A stretch of 9,229 bases of DNA from CAMBDR01 sp046597185. GTDB lineage: Bacteria > Pseudomonadota > Gammaproteobacteria > Burkholderiales > Burkholderiaceae_D. The DNA lies in NCBI GenBank assembly GCA_046597185.1, contig JBKJLF010000850.1, positions 1 to 9,229 on the forward strand, written 5' to 3'. Below are positions 1-7,131 of this stretch, piece after piece (the first letter of the stretch is position 1; every line of letters starts with the position of its first letter). Both the position numbers and the translations under genes were made by a program. The notes beneath the pieces were generated by a model. It had not been told where the DNA came from. It made no database searches and worked only from the letters and a program-made list of their open reading frames with translations.

Positions 1-79
1 GCATTTTGTGCGCGAGTGCCACGATGGATTTCTTGTGGCCTTTGCGAACACTCAGGGCCGCAAACTTGGCTTTCAAAGC
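1..79 (-). pseudogene. IS110-type transposase C-terminal fragment (partial, runs off left edge)
   Basis: Read on the minus strand from about position 79 towards 1, an open frame gives ALKAKFAALSVRKG followed by HKKSIVALAHKM. The pattern of a basic R-K-G-x-K-K block followed by a hydrophobic stretch ending A-H-K resembles the C-terminal part of IS110/IS116/IS902 transposases (R-x-G-x-K-x-A-x-V-A-x-A-H-x-h-L). The fragment overlaps the last codons of the thioesterase in another frame. No start or upstream transposase domain can lie in the window, so this looks like the remains of an insertion whose 5' part was lost where it joins the thioesterase gene. Only 26 residues support the call, and the rest would lie outside the window. 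Confidence 0.35.
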
Positions 80-546
80 GCAACGCCCGCATGGTTCACC
101 ACCAGCCCCGGTGCGCCGTGCGTTAGTCTGGCGCGGTATTCATCGTCTATCGCGATCTTTTGGAAGCTTTTTGCATCGACCACCACGTAGGTTGCTTCGG
201 ACGACGTTATTAAGCGCCCGGTGGCGTATTCCACCATCTCAAATTGCAGCGTGAACGAGGTATTGCCGACATGGGTGGTATGTACCTTGAGTGCAATCAC
301 GTCGTCAAAACGGGCGGATGACTTCCAATTGATGAGCAAGCGCACCACCTGATTATCGATGCCACGCTTCAACAGTTCTTGGTAGTTACCAAACAGGGCG
401 CGGAAATATTCGGTGGCGGCGATATCGACATAATCGGCGTAGCGGGCATTGAAGACGACTTGCTGCTGGTCGCACTCGCCATAGCGCACGCGTAGCAGCA
501 GGTGGAAGGGGAGGAGGGCGGCGTTAGAGGTGGTGTGGGCTGGCAT
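73..546 (-). CDS. Acyl-CoA thioesterase, 4-hydroxybenzoyl-CoA thioesterase (hotdog) family
   Basis: This 157-residue protein probably hydrolyses an acyl-CoA or related thioester in the cytoplasm; the substrate cannot be read from sequence. Residues 21-39 carry the family signature R-Y-G-E-C-D-Q-Q-Q-V-V-F-N-A-R-Y-A-D-Y. D26 aligns with the catalytic aspartate of the 4-hydroxybenzoyl-CoA thioesterase motif (D-C-D-P-A-G-I-V), and the long hotdog helix follows (D41-IAATEYFRAL). The next strands (WKSSARFDDVIALKVHTTHVG, then SFTLQFEMVEYATG and the SSEATYVVVDA strand) complete a single hotdog unit, at normal family length. The ATG at 544-546 is preceded by only a weak purine-rich RBS. The gene is divergent from the ATPase operon. 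The usual small Gly of the active-site loop is Gln here (Q29), as in some proteobacterial relatives. It is not obviously part of any defence system and is probably flanking chromosome. Confidence 0.85.
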   Translation of the reverse strand: MPAHTTSNAALLPFHLLLRVRYGECDQQQVVFNARYADYVDIAATEYFRALFGNYQELLKRGIDNQVVRLLINWKSSARFDDVIALKVHTTHVGNTSFTLQFEMVEYATGRLITSSEATYVVVDAKSFQKIAIDDEYRARLTHGAPGLVVNHAGVAL

Positions 547-633
547 GGGGTTCTATCGTCTTCTGGCGTGGTGGTGAGTGGGTGCGATGCAGTAAAATGC
601 GCTGATATGCTGTCATTTGAACTGCCGCAAGAA

Positions 634-642
634 TGATAGAAT
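634..642 (+). promoter_or_regulatory. Candidate extended -10 promoter of the ATPase-HNH operon
   Basis: TGATAGAAT (TGn plus TAGAAT, five of six matches to TATAAT) is an extended -10 element. Transcription would start near 649-650, leaving a leader of about 75 nt before the ATG at 726. A TTGAAC lies at 617-622, but its 14-bp spacer is too short for a good -35, so the extended -10 would have to compensate. The call is from sequence pattern only. On the opposite strand, TTGCGG and TATCAG 17 bp apart (about 606-634) could serve the thioesterase. Confidence 0.35.
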
Positions 643-693
643 ACCCGAATCACGCGCCATTTGCGCGCCACCAGCCCGGCTGAACGGGTATTC
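639..693. repeat. 9-bp perfect inverted repeat in the leader of the ATPase-HNH operon
   Basis: GAATACCCG (639-647) and CGGGTATTC (685-693) are exact reverse complements separated by 37 bases. The left arm overlaps the candidate -10 element. The right arm can instead pair locally with CCCG at 675-678, giving a CCCG/CGGG hairpin with a 6-nt loop. A direct repeat CGCGCCA (653-659 and 664-670) lies between the arms. It could be an operator with two half-sites or a leader RNA fold; which one cannot be decided from sequence. Confidence 0.4.
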
Positions 694-725
694 ATGGCTT
701 ATTGGGTCTTTTTGGATAAAATGCA

Positions 726-2069
726 ATGCAGATTGACAACCTCACTATCGACAACTTCCAACTCTTTGCCCACAACGAGTTTGAGTTTCATCCGCATTTC
801 AATCTGGTGGTAGGCATGAACGGCAGCGGCAAGACTTCGCTCTTGCGCGCGCTGGCGGTGGCACTGGGTGGCTGGGCGCATGCCTACATCAAGGATGAGC
901 GTAACCGTCGGCCTATCGCGGATAGCGAAGTGCGTGAAATTCAAATCGATCAACGCTTTGATCAAACCAAATTGACCACCATACAAGCCAGTGGCAAGGC
1001 CACCATTATTGACCGCGCCATTACAAAGAAAGAGGCGCACGTCAACTGGACTAGATTCCGTGCAGAAGGTTTAAGTATCACCGCGGTCAAGGGTGAGATA
1101 CGCTATGGCACTTATCCGGTTGATTACAGTCTGGATTTTGGGACACTGGGCAAAGATACACTTGCCTTTATTGAGAGCGGTGAAAAGTTTGACCTGCCAC
1201 TGTTCGCATTTTATGAATGTGACCGTATTTGGAAGGTTGACCAACCTATCAATGCCACTGAGTCGGCCAAAGCACAATATTCCCGCTTCGACGCCTATGT
1301 CGATTGCTTCCATACCGGTGCCAACCACACACAATTGGGTGAATGGCTGCTCAAAAACGAGATGGCGTCGCTGCAAAAAAAGGTGGATACGCCTGTCTTG
1401 CTCTCCATCCGCGCGGCTGCGCAAATGGCGCTAGAAGGTTGTACTGGCTTACGCTTTGATTTTGATGAAGGCCGTGTTTTGGTGGAATTTTCAGACCATA
1501 GGATCGTCCCGTTTGATCACCTAAGCGACGGTCAGCGCACCATGTTAGGCTTGTTTTGTGATCTAGCGCGCCGCGCCGCCATCCTCAACCCGCATCTTGC
1601 GGGCGACGCCAGTAGTAAAACCAAAGGTGTCGTTTTAATCGATGAACTTGACTTGCACCTACACCCGCGCTGGCAGCGCAACATTATTGAAAGTTTGCGC
1701 AAGCTGTTCCCCAATATCCAATTCATCTGCACCACACACTCGCCATTTTTGATTCAATCCCTGCGCGATGGTAAATTGATCATGCTTGATGAAGGTGAAA
1801 CGCCCGATTACGCTAACAAAAGCATTGAAGACATCGCAGAAGACATCCAAGGCGTGCCCATGCCGCAACGTAGCCAGCATTACTTGGACATGATGCAGGC
1901 GGCAGAAACTTACTTTGCACTGCTGCATCAAGGTGTGCCAGAGGACGATGCCGGGTTGCAAGCGCTAAAAGATGAACTCGACCGCCTTTCAGCACCGTTT
2001 TCAGATGATCCAGGCTATCAGGCCTTGCTAAAAATCGAAAGAATGGCGGTCTTGGGAGGTAAGAATTAA
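726..2069 (+). CDS. ptuA: AAA family ATPase, Septu PtuA-like (ABC/SMC-type head domain)
   Basis: A 447-residue ATPase of the COG3950/AAA_21 type, predicted to be the NTP-driven sensor or scaffold of a Septu anti-phage pair with the HNH nuclease encoded next. The N-terminal strand-turn MQIDNLTIDNFQLF is typical of SMC/RecF-like ATPases. Walker A is G-M-N-G-S-G-K-T at residues 30-37, the ABC signature-like L-S-D-G-Q-R at 266-271, Walker B V-V-L-I-D-E at 302-307 with E307 as the likely catalytic base, followed by a D-loop-like L-D-L-H-L-H-P, and the H-switch T-T-H-S-P at 336-340. All ATPase motifs are intact. The insert between the half-sites (about 60-220) is short, so no long SMC coiled coil is present. 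The ATG at 726 has a weak GGAT-type RBS about 8 nt upstream. The stop overlaps the next start by one base (TAATG), implying translational coupling. The gene symbol is by family resemblance; other ATPase-HNH pairs remain possible. Confidence 0.75.
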   Translation: MQIDNLTIDNFQLFAHNEFEFHPHFNLVVGMNGSGKTSLLRALAVALGGWAHAYIKDERNRRPIADSEVREIQIDQRFDQTKLTTIQASGKATIIDRAITKKEAHVNWTRFRAEGLSITAVKGEIRYGTYPVDYSLDFGTLGKDTLAFIESGEKFDLPLFAFYECDRIWKVDQPINATESAKAQYSRFDAYVDCFHTGANHTQLGEWLLKNEMASLQKKVDTPVLLSIRAAAQMALEGCTGLRFDFDEGRVLVEFSDHRIVPFDHLSDGQRTMLGLFCDLARRAAILNPHLAGDASSKTKGVVLIDELDLHLHPRWQRNIIESLRKLFPNIQFICTTHSPFLIQSLRDGKLIMLDEGETPDYANKSIEDIAEDIQGVPMPQRSQHYLDMMQAAETYFALLHQGVPEDDAGLQALKDELDRLSAPFSDDPGYQALLKIERMAVLGGKN

Positions 2070-2758
2070 TGCGCCCAATACAACGGGGCGATGCGCCCGG
2101 CAGCCCAATTAATCAGTACCGGCAAGCGGCTTCGCTGCTACGCGAACAATTAGGAACCTATTGCAGTTTTTGCGAACGACCCATTCTCACGCATCTTGCC
2201 GTTGAACATGTACAAAGCCAATCGAAACATCCAGCATTGGTTTTGGACTGGACCAATTTTTTACTCGCGTGCGTCAACTGCAATTCGTGCAAACGTGAAC
2301 ATAATGATAGTCGCGTTGGATATCTTTGGCCTGATGCCAACAACACCCTGCTCGCACTCAACTACCGTCATGGTGTGGTTCACAACGCCTTACCCGCCGA
2401 CCATGCCGCTTACCCCCTCGCAGACGCTTTAATCAGGCTAATCGGCTTGGATAAGGTACCCGGCCATCCCGACCCCAAAAGGAAGCCGAGCAAAGACGAT
2501 GATCGTTGGAATTATCGTCGCCAGTTGGCCGACTCAGTGCTTGGCAGCAAAAAACGACTAGCGCAAAATGACATACCGGCCATGCGCGATGAAATCATCG
2601 AACGTGCCAAAGACCGGGGCGGCTTTAGCATCTGGTTCGCCATATTTCAAGACGATGCCGACATGCGCCAACGCCTGATTGCCGCCTTTCCCGGCACGGC
2701 ACAAGATTGCTTTGATAAAACGGCTTTGCCCATCATTAAACCCGGCCAGATTTTATAG
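2069..2758 (+). CDS. ptuB: HNH endonuclease, Septu PtuB-like
   Basis: A 229-residue protein with a zinc-bound HNH fold near its N-terminus, predicted to cut nucleic acid when licensed by the upstream ATPase. Residues 32-35 are C-S-F-C and residues 71-74 C-N-S-C, forming the C-x2-C pairs that hold zinc. E46-H47 (V-E-H-V) supplies the general-base histidine, N63 lies in D-W-T-N-F-L-L-A-C, and N72-x2-K75 completes the C-N-x-x-K end of the motif. This order matches the TIGR02646-type HNH proteins that pair with COG3950-type ATPases in Septu and in retron-Ec78-like loci. The remaining 150 residues are a charged alpha-helical region without a motif I recognise (R-x-x-Y-R-R-Q-L at about 147-153 is typical of the family). 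The ATG at 2069-2071 shares its first A with the stop of the ATPase. The nuclease looks intact. No third operon gene follows. Confidence 0.78.
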   Translation: MRPIQRGDAPGSPINQYRQAASLLREQLGTYCSFCERPILTHLAVEHVQSQSKHPALVLDWTNFLLACVNCNSCKREHNDSRVGYLWPDANNTLLALNYRHGVVHNALPADHAAYPLADALIRLIGLDKVPGHPDPKRKPSKDDDRWNYRRQLADSVLGSKKRLAQNDIPAMRDEIIERAKDRGGFSIWFAIFQDDADMRQRLIAAFPGTAQDCFDKTALPIIKPGQIL

Positions 2759-2762
2759 CCTA

Positions 2763-2848
2763 ACTGGAATCGGAAGTATTAAATGTTTCCACAACGGCTC
2801 GTGCGCACTACTCGCCCGCTTGTTTGCCAGCCTGCTCACCGATTCAGT
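2763..2848. repeat. Imperfect inverted repeat in the tail-to-tail intergenic region
   Basis: The 113-bp gap between the convergent HNH and STAND genes (2759-2871) contains ACTGGAATCGG (2763-2773) and CCGATTCAGT (2839-2848). These are complementary apart from one extra G in the left arm, and 65 bases separate them. Neither arm is followed by a T-run, so a classical rho-independent terminator is not supported. The pair might mark old insertion ends or fold in the two overlapping 3' transcripts. No other terminator-like hairpin is visible in the gap. Confidence 0.25.
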
Positions 2849-2871
2849 CATATGGAACAATTAAGCTGTTG

Positions 2872-5800
2872 TTATTGTGATAGTTCTTTAAGAATGGTGC
2901 CAACCGCGACGCCGCTTGCGGCTGCGCCGCTCGTTAGCAATTGCTTCAACGTGCCGTTATTTTCTAATGCAAGTCTAATCGCATCCTTTAACGGTGGTAA
3001 TGTTATCCTTGGTGTCCTAAAAAGATGGGGCCGCATTGGTAAGTCGTTCCAAGTTAATGCCAGTTTCTTTGTAAGCAATTGCTCAATATTGCGATCCTTT
3101 AGGGCTTTTAACACGCCACAGCGGTTTATTGCCATGATCAAAATTGCCTGAGCGCCCACGGTAGCTTGCGCGTCTCGTGCATCGCTTCTAAGAATTGAGA
3201 GAGCAGCACTGCATCGTTCAAGTAGGTCTGCATTAGCATCAAACATTTTCGCTTTTGCGATAAATGACGAGTCTGAAAATGCTTTTTGCAATCTAATTAA
3301 AACCGACTTTGTAAGGGCGTAATTTCCGTCCGTTATTAACACCCCCCACTGAGCGAAGAGTACTTCGTTTGGCTTAGCGTCACATACTGCGGCCAGCAGA
3401 TAGAAACCAGCAGCCATAACTTCTAAATCTCTTGTCTGGGCTGCAGATGGCGTATTCTTGCGTAATTTTTCAGTTGCTTCAATGTAGGATTCTACGAGCA
3501 CTACGAACCTTTCCGTTGTAGTGGATTTCAACTCATCCATAATAAGACTTAGTGCGACTTCCCTCCTCAGCAGTAGGTCATTACTCGCTAAAAGAGCCAC
3601 TATGCGTCGGGCTGCGGCAGATTGTGGCCCATCTAATGCCGCCTGTTCTACAAAGATATTTAACTCAAGCATACCCATGCGCAGGGCGTGATTGTTATCG
3701 GTACTCGGCATTTTATGTTGGGGATTGCTCGCCATCCCAGGTTTAACGATAAACGGTGTGCCTTCTGTTGTTAGTGCATTCTGCCCCCTTACTTGGGCGG
3801 TGATTGCCACAATAAAGCGCAAGGTCGCCTCCCACGGAGGGCTCTGTGCTACTAACGGTAATTTCGGGATTTCATCAAAGCAAATCATTAAAATATCCGT
3901 TGCTCGTGACCGATTGCCATGGGTGCTGATTGTAAGCGCAGCTTCAGCCAACAGACTACATTTGATGGGCATTTCGGTTTTAGGCGGCAATGTATTTGCA
4001 GCATCTAGAAAAAATGATGTTGCCTCTTCCCAGCGTTCAAGCTCTATGGCTGCCAATGCCATCCTTCTAAAGGCAAATGGGTCTTTATTTTCGTTTGCGC
4101 CGAACTTTCGCTCAATATCAGACCATGCTTCTAGCGCCTTACTAAATTGCTTATTTTGAAAGTAGGCGTTGGCACGTTGTTCATCCAAAATAGGGGATGC
4201 GCCGAAGTCACTTTCGGCCTTGGTAAGTACCGCTATACTCATAGGGAAATCCGCCAATTGCTCACAGTAAATGACAGACAATGCGCGCGCAAGTTCACAT
4301 CCCAACGCTGGGAGTGACTTCGTTAGTGCAATCGCCCAAGTTTTTTCGATTATCGCCTTCCAGCGTTCCCAATTTGGGTTCGCCAGTTTAGTTTCGGCTA
4401 TCCAACCATGATGCACGAATGCACCATTTACGTTCAGTATTGACCAACTCAACATGGCGTCAAACTGGCACAGCAACTCAGGTGTTTTGGTGTCCTCTAG
4501 CCAGTTTGTAAGTTCACAAAAATCATCGTAGCCTGCTACCATGTTTAATTTAATTGCCAAATACTCCTGAAATGTTGTAGCCGTTTTAGGTAGTTCCAGC
4601 AAATTATGCTTGGTACGGAATTCGTCAAACATTTGAACGCCCGGATTGCCATTGACCCCGGCAAAGTGCGCCCAAGTTGCGCATTCAAAAATGATTTTTG
4701 GTGAGAGCTGTGCTTGTGTAGTCAAGATTGAGAAGGTGAATTGTATATCCGCGTCCTCGCGTATTTGACCAGTACTTTTTGCAATCTCTGCCTTCCATTC
4801 TTCGACTATTTGGCTGATCTGAGTGCTGTTTTGGGCAGATGCAACAGCAAATTGAAGCCCCCTCAACATCAATGCGCCGCGCTCATCCTCGGGAAAGATG
4901 CTTTTCCCGCCCAAACCGACCATTGCCGTTAGCCAAGATAAATGTTTATACGCGCTCACTTTGATGCTTTCGTCGCTGATTTGTACAACCTCGAAGCAGG
5001 CTTTCATCAGTCGCTTTGCTTCACGAGATACAAGACTATGATAAACCAACGCGGCACCTTCTGATGGGTTCAGTAATTTGCAGTTGGCTATTGCGTCATA
5101 AGCAATCCGGTGTGCTCGTTGGTGTCGCGCCCCACTCCAAGTTTCACCCAGTACAGCTTTTAACATGGGTGTAACGCGGTAATATTTGGGTGCAATTGTT
5201 TCAATCCATTTCCCGGAAAGCTTATGTAGCAAGCTTTCCACCCCTTGAACTTCTGGTGACAAGTCGGCAAGATTTAGCAGCATTTCTCGACTTGGCAAAA
5301 TCGCAAACTCAGCGGCTGTGTAGACAAACTCAGCCTCAGCGGCGCTTACCGTTTCTGAGAAGAGGGAACGCGCAAGTTGCTTTGCATTTTGAACAGCATT
5401 TGAATGCCCAACAAATGCCTGCATATCGAAAGCTGGCCAGCTTGTATCACTTAGTTCTTTAATACGGACATGAACCAATTTTGGGTGCCCGGCAGTTTGG
5501 ACTGAAATAAGCGCAGCCCAAAGTTCAGCCGTAGTTTCAGGAATGCACCCCGCATCAACGCACTCTGCTTGAATCTCTGCCGTTGTCATGGAGGGAACAT
5601 CCAGCACGACAAGCCCCAAAGACGTTAGCTCTTCTTTTTCAAAAATCTCAGAAGAACCCTGTGCTGTTAGTAACACTGTCTTACCAATCCTAGTAGCCCG
5701 GTATAGTAGCTTGCTGAGAGATTTTTTGTATATTTTTCTCGCCGTCTGGCTGGTATTGAGGTCATCGAACACAACTAGCTGTGGCGCAGCATCAGTTTCA

Positions 5801-6888
5801 ATTAGTGCAGTTAGTAGATCGAAAATATCGCGAATTACGCCGTCTTGGCGGTCTGCTAGGTCTACCCACCATGCGTTGGCATGGGTTGCGCGTGCCGTAA
5901 GAATCGCAATTGTTGTCTTCCCTTTATACACCGAACCGGTCAGCAGAACAGATTCCCGTAAACGGACGTGAGTCGTGACGGTATTGACGAGTGCTGTGCG
6001 GTTCAGTAAAGGGTGCGGGGGGATCGGTACCGCCTCTGCGAGTTGTGCCAAGCTTTGTGCGTGCCCTTGCAAACCATAAAGTTGGGCGGCGGCCATGACC
6101 ACACTACCCATCGCGTAGCTTGGTAAAGTGAAATGAACCGTGGTTGCTTCATCTATTTGCCGCTCTAGCGAAGCGGCGGTCAGTACGCGAAGCCCTAGCT
6201 CGGGCTGGCATATTTGATCCCAGCAATGGGTAAATAACCTATCCCTTATTTGGACTAATGATTCCCGTGGGTAATTATTTGCACTTAGCCGTGTGGTTAG
6301 GCGCGCTAGTACCGTGTCTTTGACTACATCAAGAGAAGGCGCTGCTGTTACCCATTCAAAGCGCGAAAATAGTTGTTTCTGAAGGTCATCAACAACAGCA
6401 TCGCGTAGAAAAGTCAAAAGTGCGCCTTGCGCGTCCAAATTTGAAAGCAAATAGTTGCGGAGAGTTTCAGCCGCGGTTGTATCATAGCGAGCATGTTTCC
6501 ACGTTGCAATGCCGGTTCTGCCGTCGAATTGTGCATTCGTTTCAGTCGCAATTTCAGAGGTTGTTAAATAGGTATAATGGATTTCTCGGCCATCTACCTC
6601 GCGCTCTTTGGTATCCCAGTATTGTTTGATTGCTTTTTTGGCATATGCCGTGTTGAGCGAAATTGACCCTTGCGTGTGGCGCACTTGAACAGTATTGGCA
6701 TCGAGGGTGCTTACACGGTCGATATCTTCAGCGCCTTCAAGAAAAAGAACCTGTTTAGCTGATAGGGCGAACCATTGGTCAATGGATACCCATACTTGGT
6801 ACGAATAACCCAATAATGTTGCGATGGCTTCGCGCTCGGGTGTCCGCGGGAGAGTTTGCACTTGGGTTGATGGGGTGGTGGATGACAC
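2872..6888 (-). CDS. STAND NTPase with Cap4/DUF4297-like N-terminal nuclease fold, Avs-like anti-phage sensor
   Basis: This 1338-residue protein is predicted to be a single-gene defence sensor-effector. Residues 21-110 match the Cap4/DUF4297-like nuclease fold: G-Y-S-Y-Q (27-31), F-L-E-G-A-E-D-I-D (49-57), V-Q-V-R-H (67-71) and Y-L-T-T-S-E (107-112). The expected Q-x-K is Q-V-R, so nuclease activity is uncertain. The P-loop module has Walker A G-S-V-Y-K-G-K-T (318-325), Walker B L-V-V-F-D-D (371-376), a sensor-like V-L-L-T-A-Q (405-410) and a STAND-type G-H-P (467-469). A probable winged helix follows (about 500-585), then about 750 residues of alpha-helical repeats, TPR-like around 870-1010 (A-N-A-Y-F-Q-N-K-Q-F-S-K-A-L-E-A-W). 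This nuclease-STAND-helical order is that of Avs proteins, where the C-terminal half recognises a phage protein and drives oligomerisation. The GTG start at 6886-6888 is the only sensible one, because an in-frame stop lies three codons upstream (6895-6897). AGTGAG upstream may be the RBS. No partner gene adjoins it. Confidence 0.75.
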   Translation of the reverse strand: MSSTTPSTQVQTLPRTPEREAIATLLGYSYQVWVSIDQWFALSAKQVLFLEGAEDIDRVSTLDANTVQVRHTQGSISLNTAYAKKAIKQYWDTKEREVDGREIHYTYLTTSEIATETNAQFDGRTGIATWKHARYDTTAAETLRNYLLSNLDAQGALLTFLRDAVVDDLQKQLFSRFEWVTAAPSLDVVKDTVLARLTTRLSANNYPRESLVQIRDRLFTHCWDQICQPELGLRVLTAASLERQIDEATTVHFTLPSYAMGSVVMAAAQLYGLQGHAQSLAQLAEAVPIPPHPLLNRTALVNTVTTHVRLRESVLLTGSVYKGKTTIAILTARATHANAWWVDLADRQDGVIRDIFDLLTALIETDAAPQLVVFDDLNTSQTARKIYKKSLSKLLYRATRIGKTVLLTAQGSSEIFEKEELTSLGLVVLDVPSMTTAEIQAECVDAGCIPETTAELWAALISVQTAGHPKLVHVRIKELSDTSWPAFDMQAFVGHSNAVQNAKQLARSLFSETVSAAEAEFVYTAAEFAILPSREMLLNLADLSPEVQGVESLLHKLSGKWIETIAPKYYRVTPMLKAVLGETWSGARHQRAHRIAYDAIANCKLLNPSEGAALVYHSLVSREAKRLMKACFEVVQISDESIKVSAYKHLSWLTAMVGLGGKSIFPEDERGALMLRGLQFAVASAQNSTQISQIVEEWKAEIAKSTGQIREDADIQFTFSILTTQAQLSPKIIFECATWAHFAGVNGNPGVQMFDEFRTKHNLLELPKTATTFQEYLAIKLNMVAGYDDFCELTNWLEDTKTPELLCQFDAMLSWSILNVNGAFVHHGWIAETKLANPNWERWKAIIEKTWAIALTKSLPALGCELARALSVIYCEQLADFPMSIAVLTKAESDFGASPILDEQRANAYFQNKQFSKALEAWSDIERKFGANENKDPFAFRRMALAAIELERWEEATSFFLDAANTLPPKTEMPIKCSLLAEAALTISTHGNRSRATDILMICFDEIPKLPLVAQSPPWEATLRFIVAITAQVRGQNALTTEGTPFIVKPGMASNPQHKMPSTDNNHALRMGMLELNIFVEQAALDGPQSAAARRIVALLASNDLLLRREVALSLIMDELKSTTTERFVVLVESYIEATEKLRKNTPSAAQTRDLEVMAAGFYLLAAVCDAKPNEVLFAQWGVLITDGNYALTKSVLIRLQKAFSDSSFIAKAKMFDANADLLERCSAALSILRSDARDAQATVGAQAILIMAINRCGVLKALKDRNIEQLLTKKLALTWNDLPMRPHLFRTPRITLPPLKDAIRLALENNGTLKQLLTSGAAASGVAVGTILKELSQ

Positions 6889-7097
6889 GCGAACTCACTT
6901 TAACAGATAGAAGTTCTCTACATTATACGGAGATTTTCTTTGCCGATGCCGATGAAGTCGTTCGAGAAGGCGATGTTTCTTTTGCTCGCGAAGAAAAAAG
7001 AAGGGAAGGTGGCATCATTGTGCCGCAGTTTATGCAAGATACTATTGCAGTCGCGATCATGGCAACGCTGATTCATTATGCTAGTATTAGAAAATGA
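6882..7097 (+). CDS. Small ORF of unknown function, doubtful
   Basis: A 71-codon frame (ATG at 6882, TGA at 7095-7097) lies divergent from the STAND gene and overlaps its first 7 bases. The middle is acidic and charged (E-I-F-F-A-D-A-D-E-V-V-R-E-G), and the C-terminus is hydrophobic (I-I-V-P-Q-F-M-Q-D-T-I-A-V-A-I-M-A-T-L-I), which could be a tail helix. GGGGTGG directly abuts the start, too close for a good RBS. I recognise no family. It could be a small accessory protein, the 3' end of a lost gene, or chance; the candidate STAND promoter lies inside it, which argues for chance. Confidence 0.2.
   Translation: MTRELTLTDRSSLHYTEIFFADADEVVREGDVSFAREEKRREGGIIVPQFMQDTIAVAIMATLIHYASIRK
6922..6927 (-). 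promoter_or_regulatory. Candidate -10 box for the STAND gene
   Basis: The minus strand reads TATAAT, a perfect sigma-70 -10 consensus, ending 33 bases before the GTG start. Transcription would begin near 6915 with a short leader of about 27 nt. At the right spacing the -35 region is poor (GGCATC-like), so the promoter may be weak or activator-dependent. No operator-like dyad surrounds it. Confidence 0.45.
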
Positions 7098-7131
7098 TGG
7101 CTATCGTACTGAATGAAAAAAGGGTTTAATG

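Noticed and set aside
547..725. Retron msr/msd RNA in front of the PtuA/PtuB-like genes
   Set aside because: No reverse transcriptase is present anywhere in the window, and the region lacks a long msr/msd-like fold; only a 9-bp inverted repeat is seen.
2783..3151. 122-codon plus-strand frame (ATG 2783) as a third gene of the Septu-like operon
   Set aside because: Most of it lies antisense to the 3' end of the STAND gene and the protein shows no family-like pattern; probably a shadow frame despite a fair GGAAG upstream.
3692..4159. 155-codon plus-strand frame inside the STAND gene
   Set aside because: Antisense to the TPR-like region, which reads as real protein; no independent coding signal.
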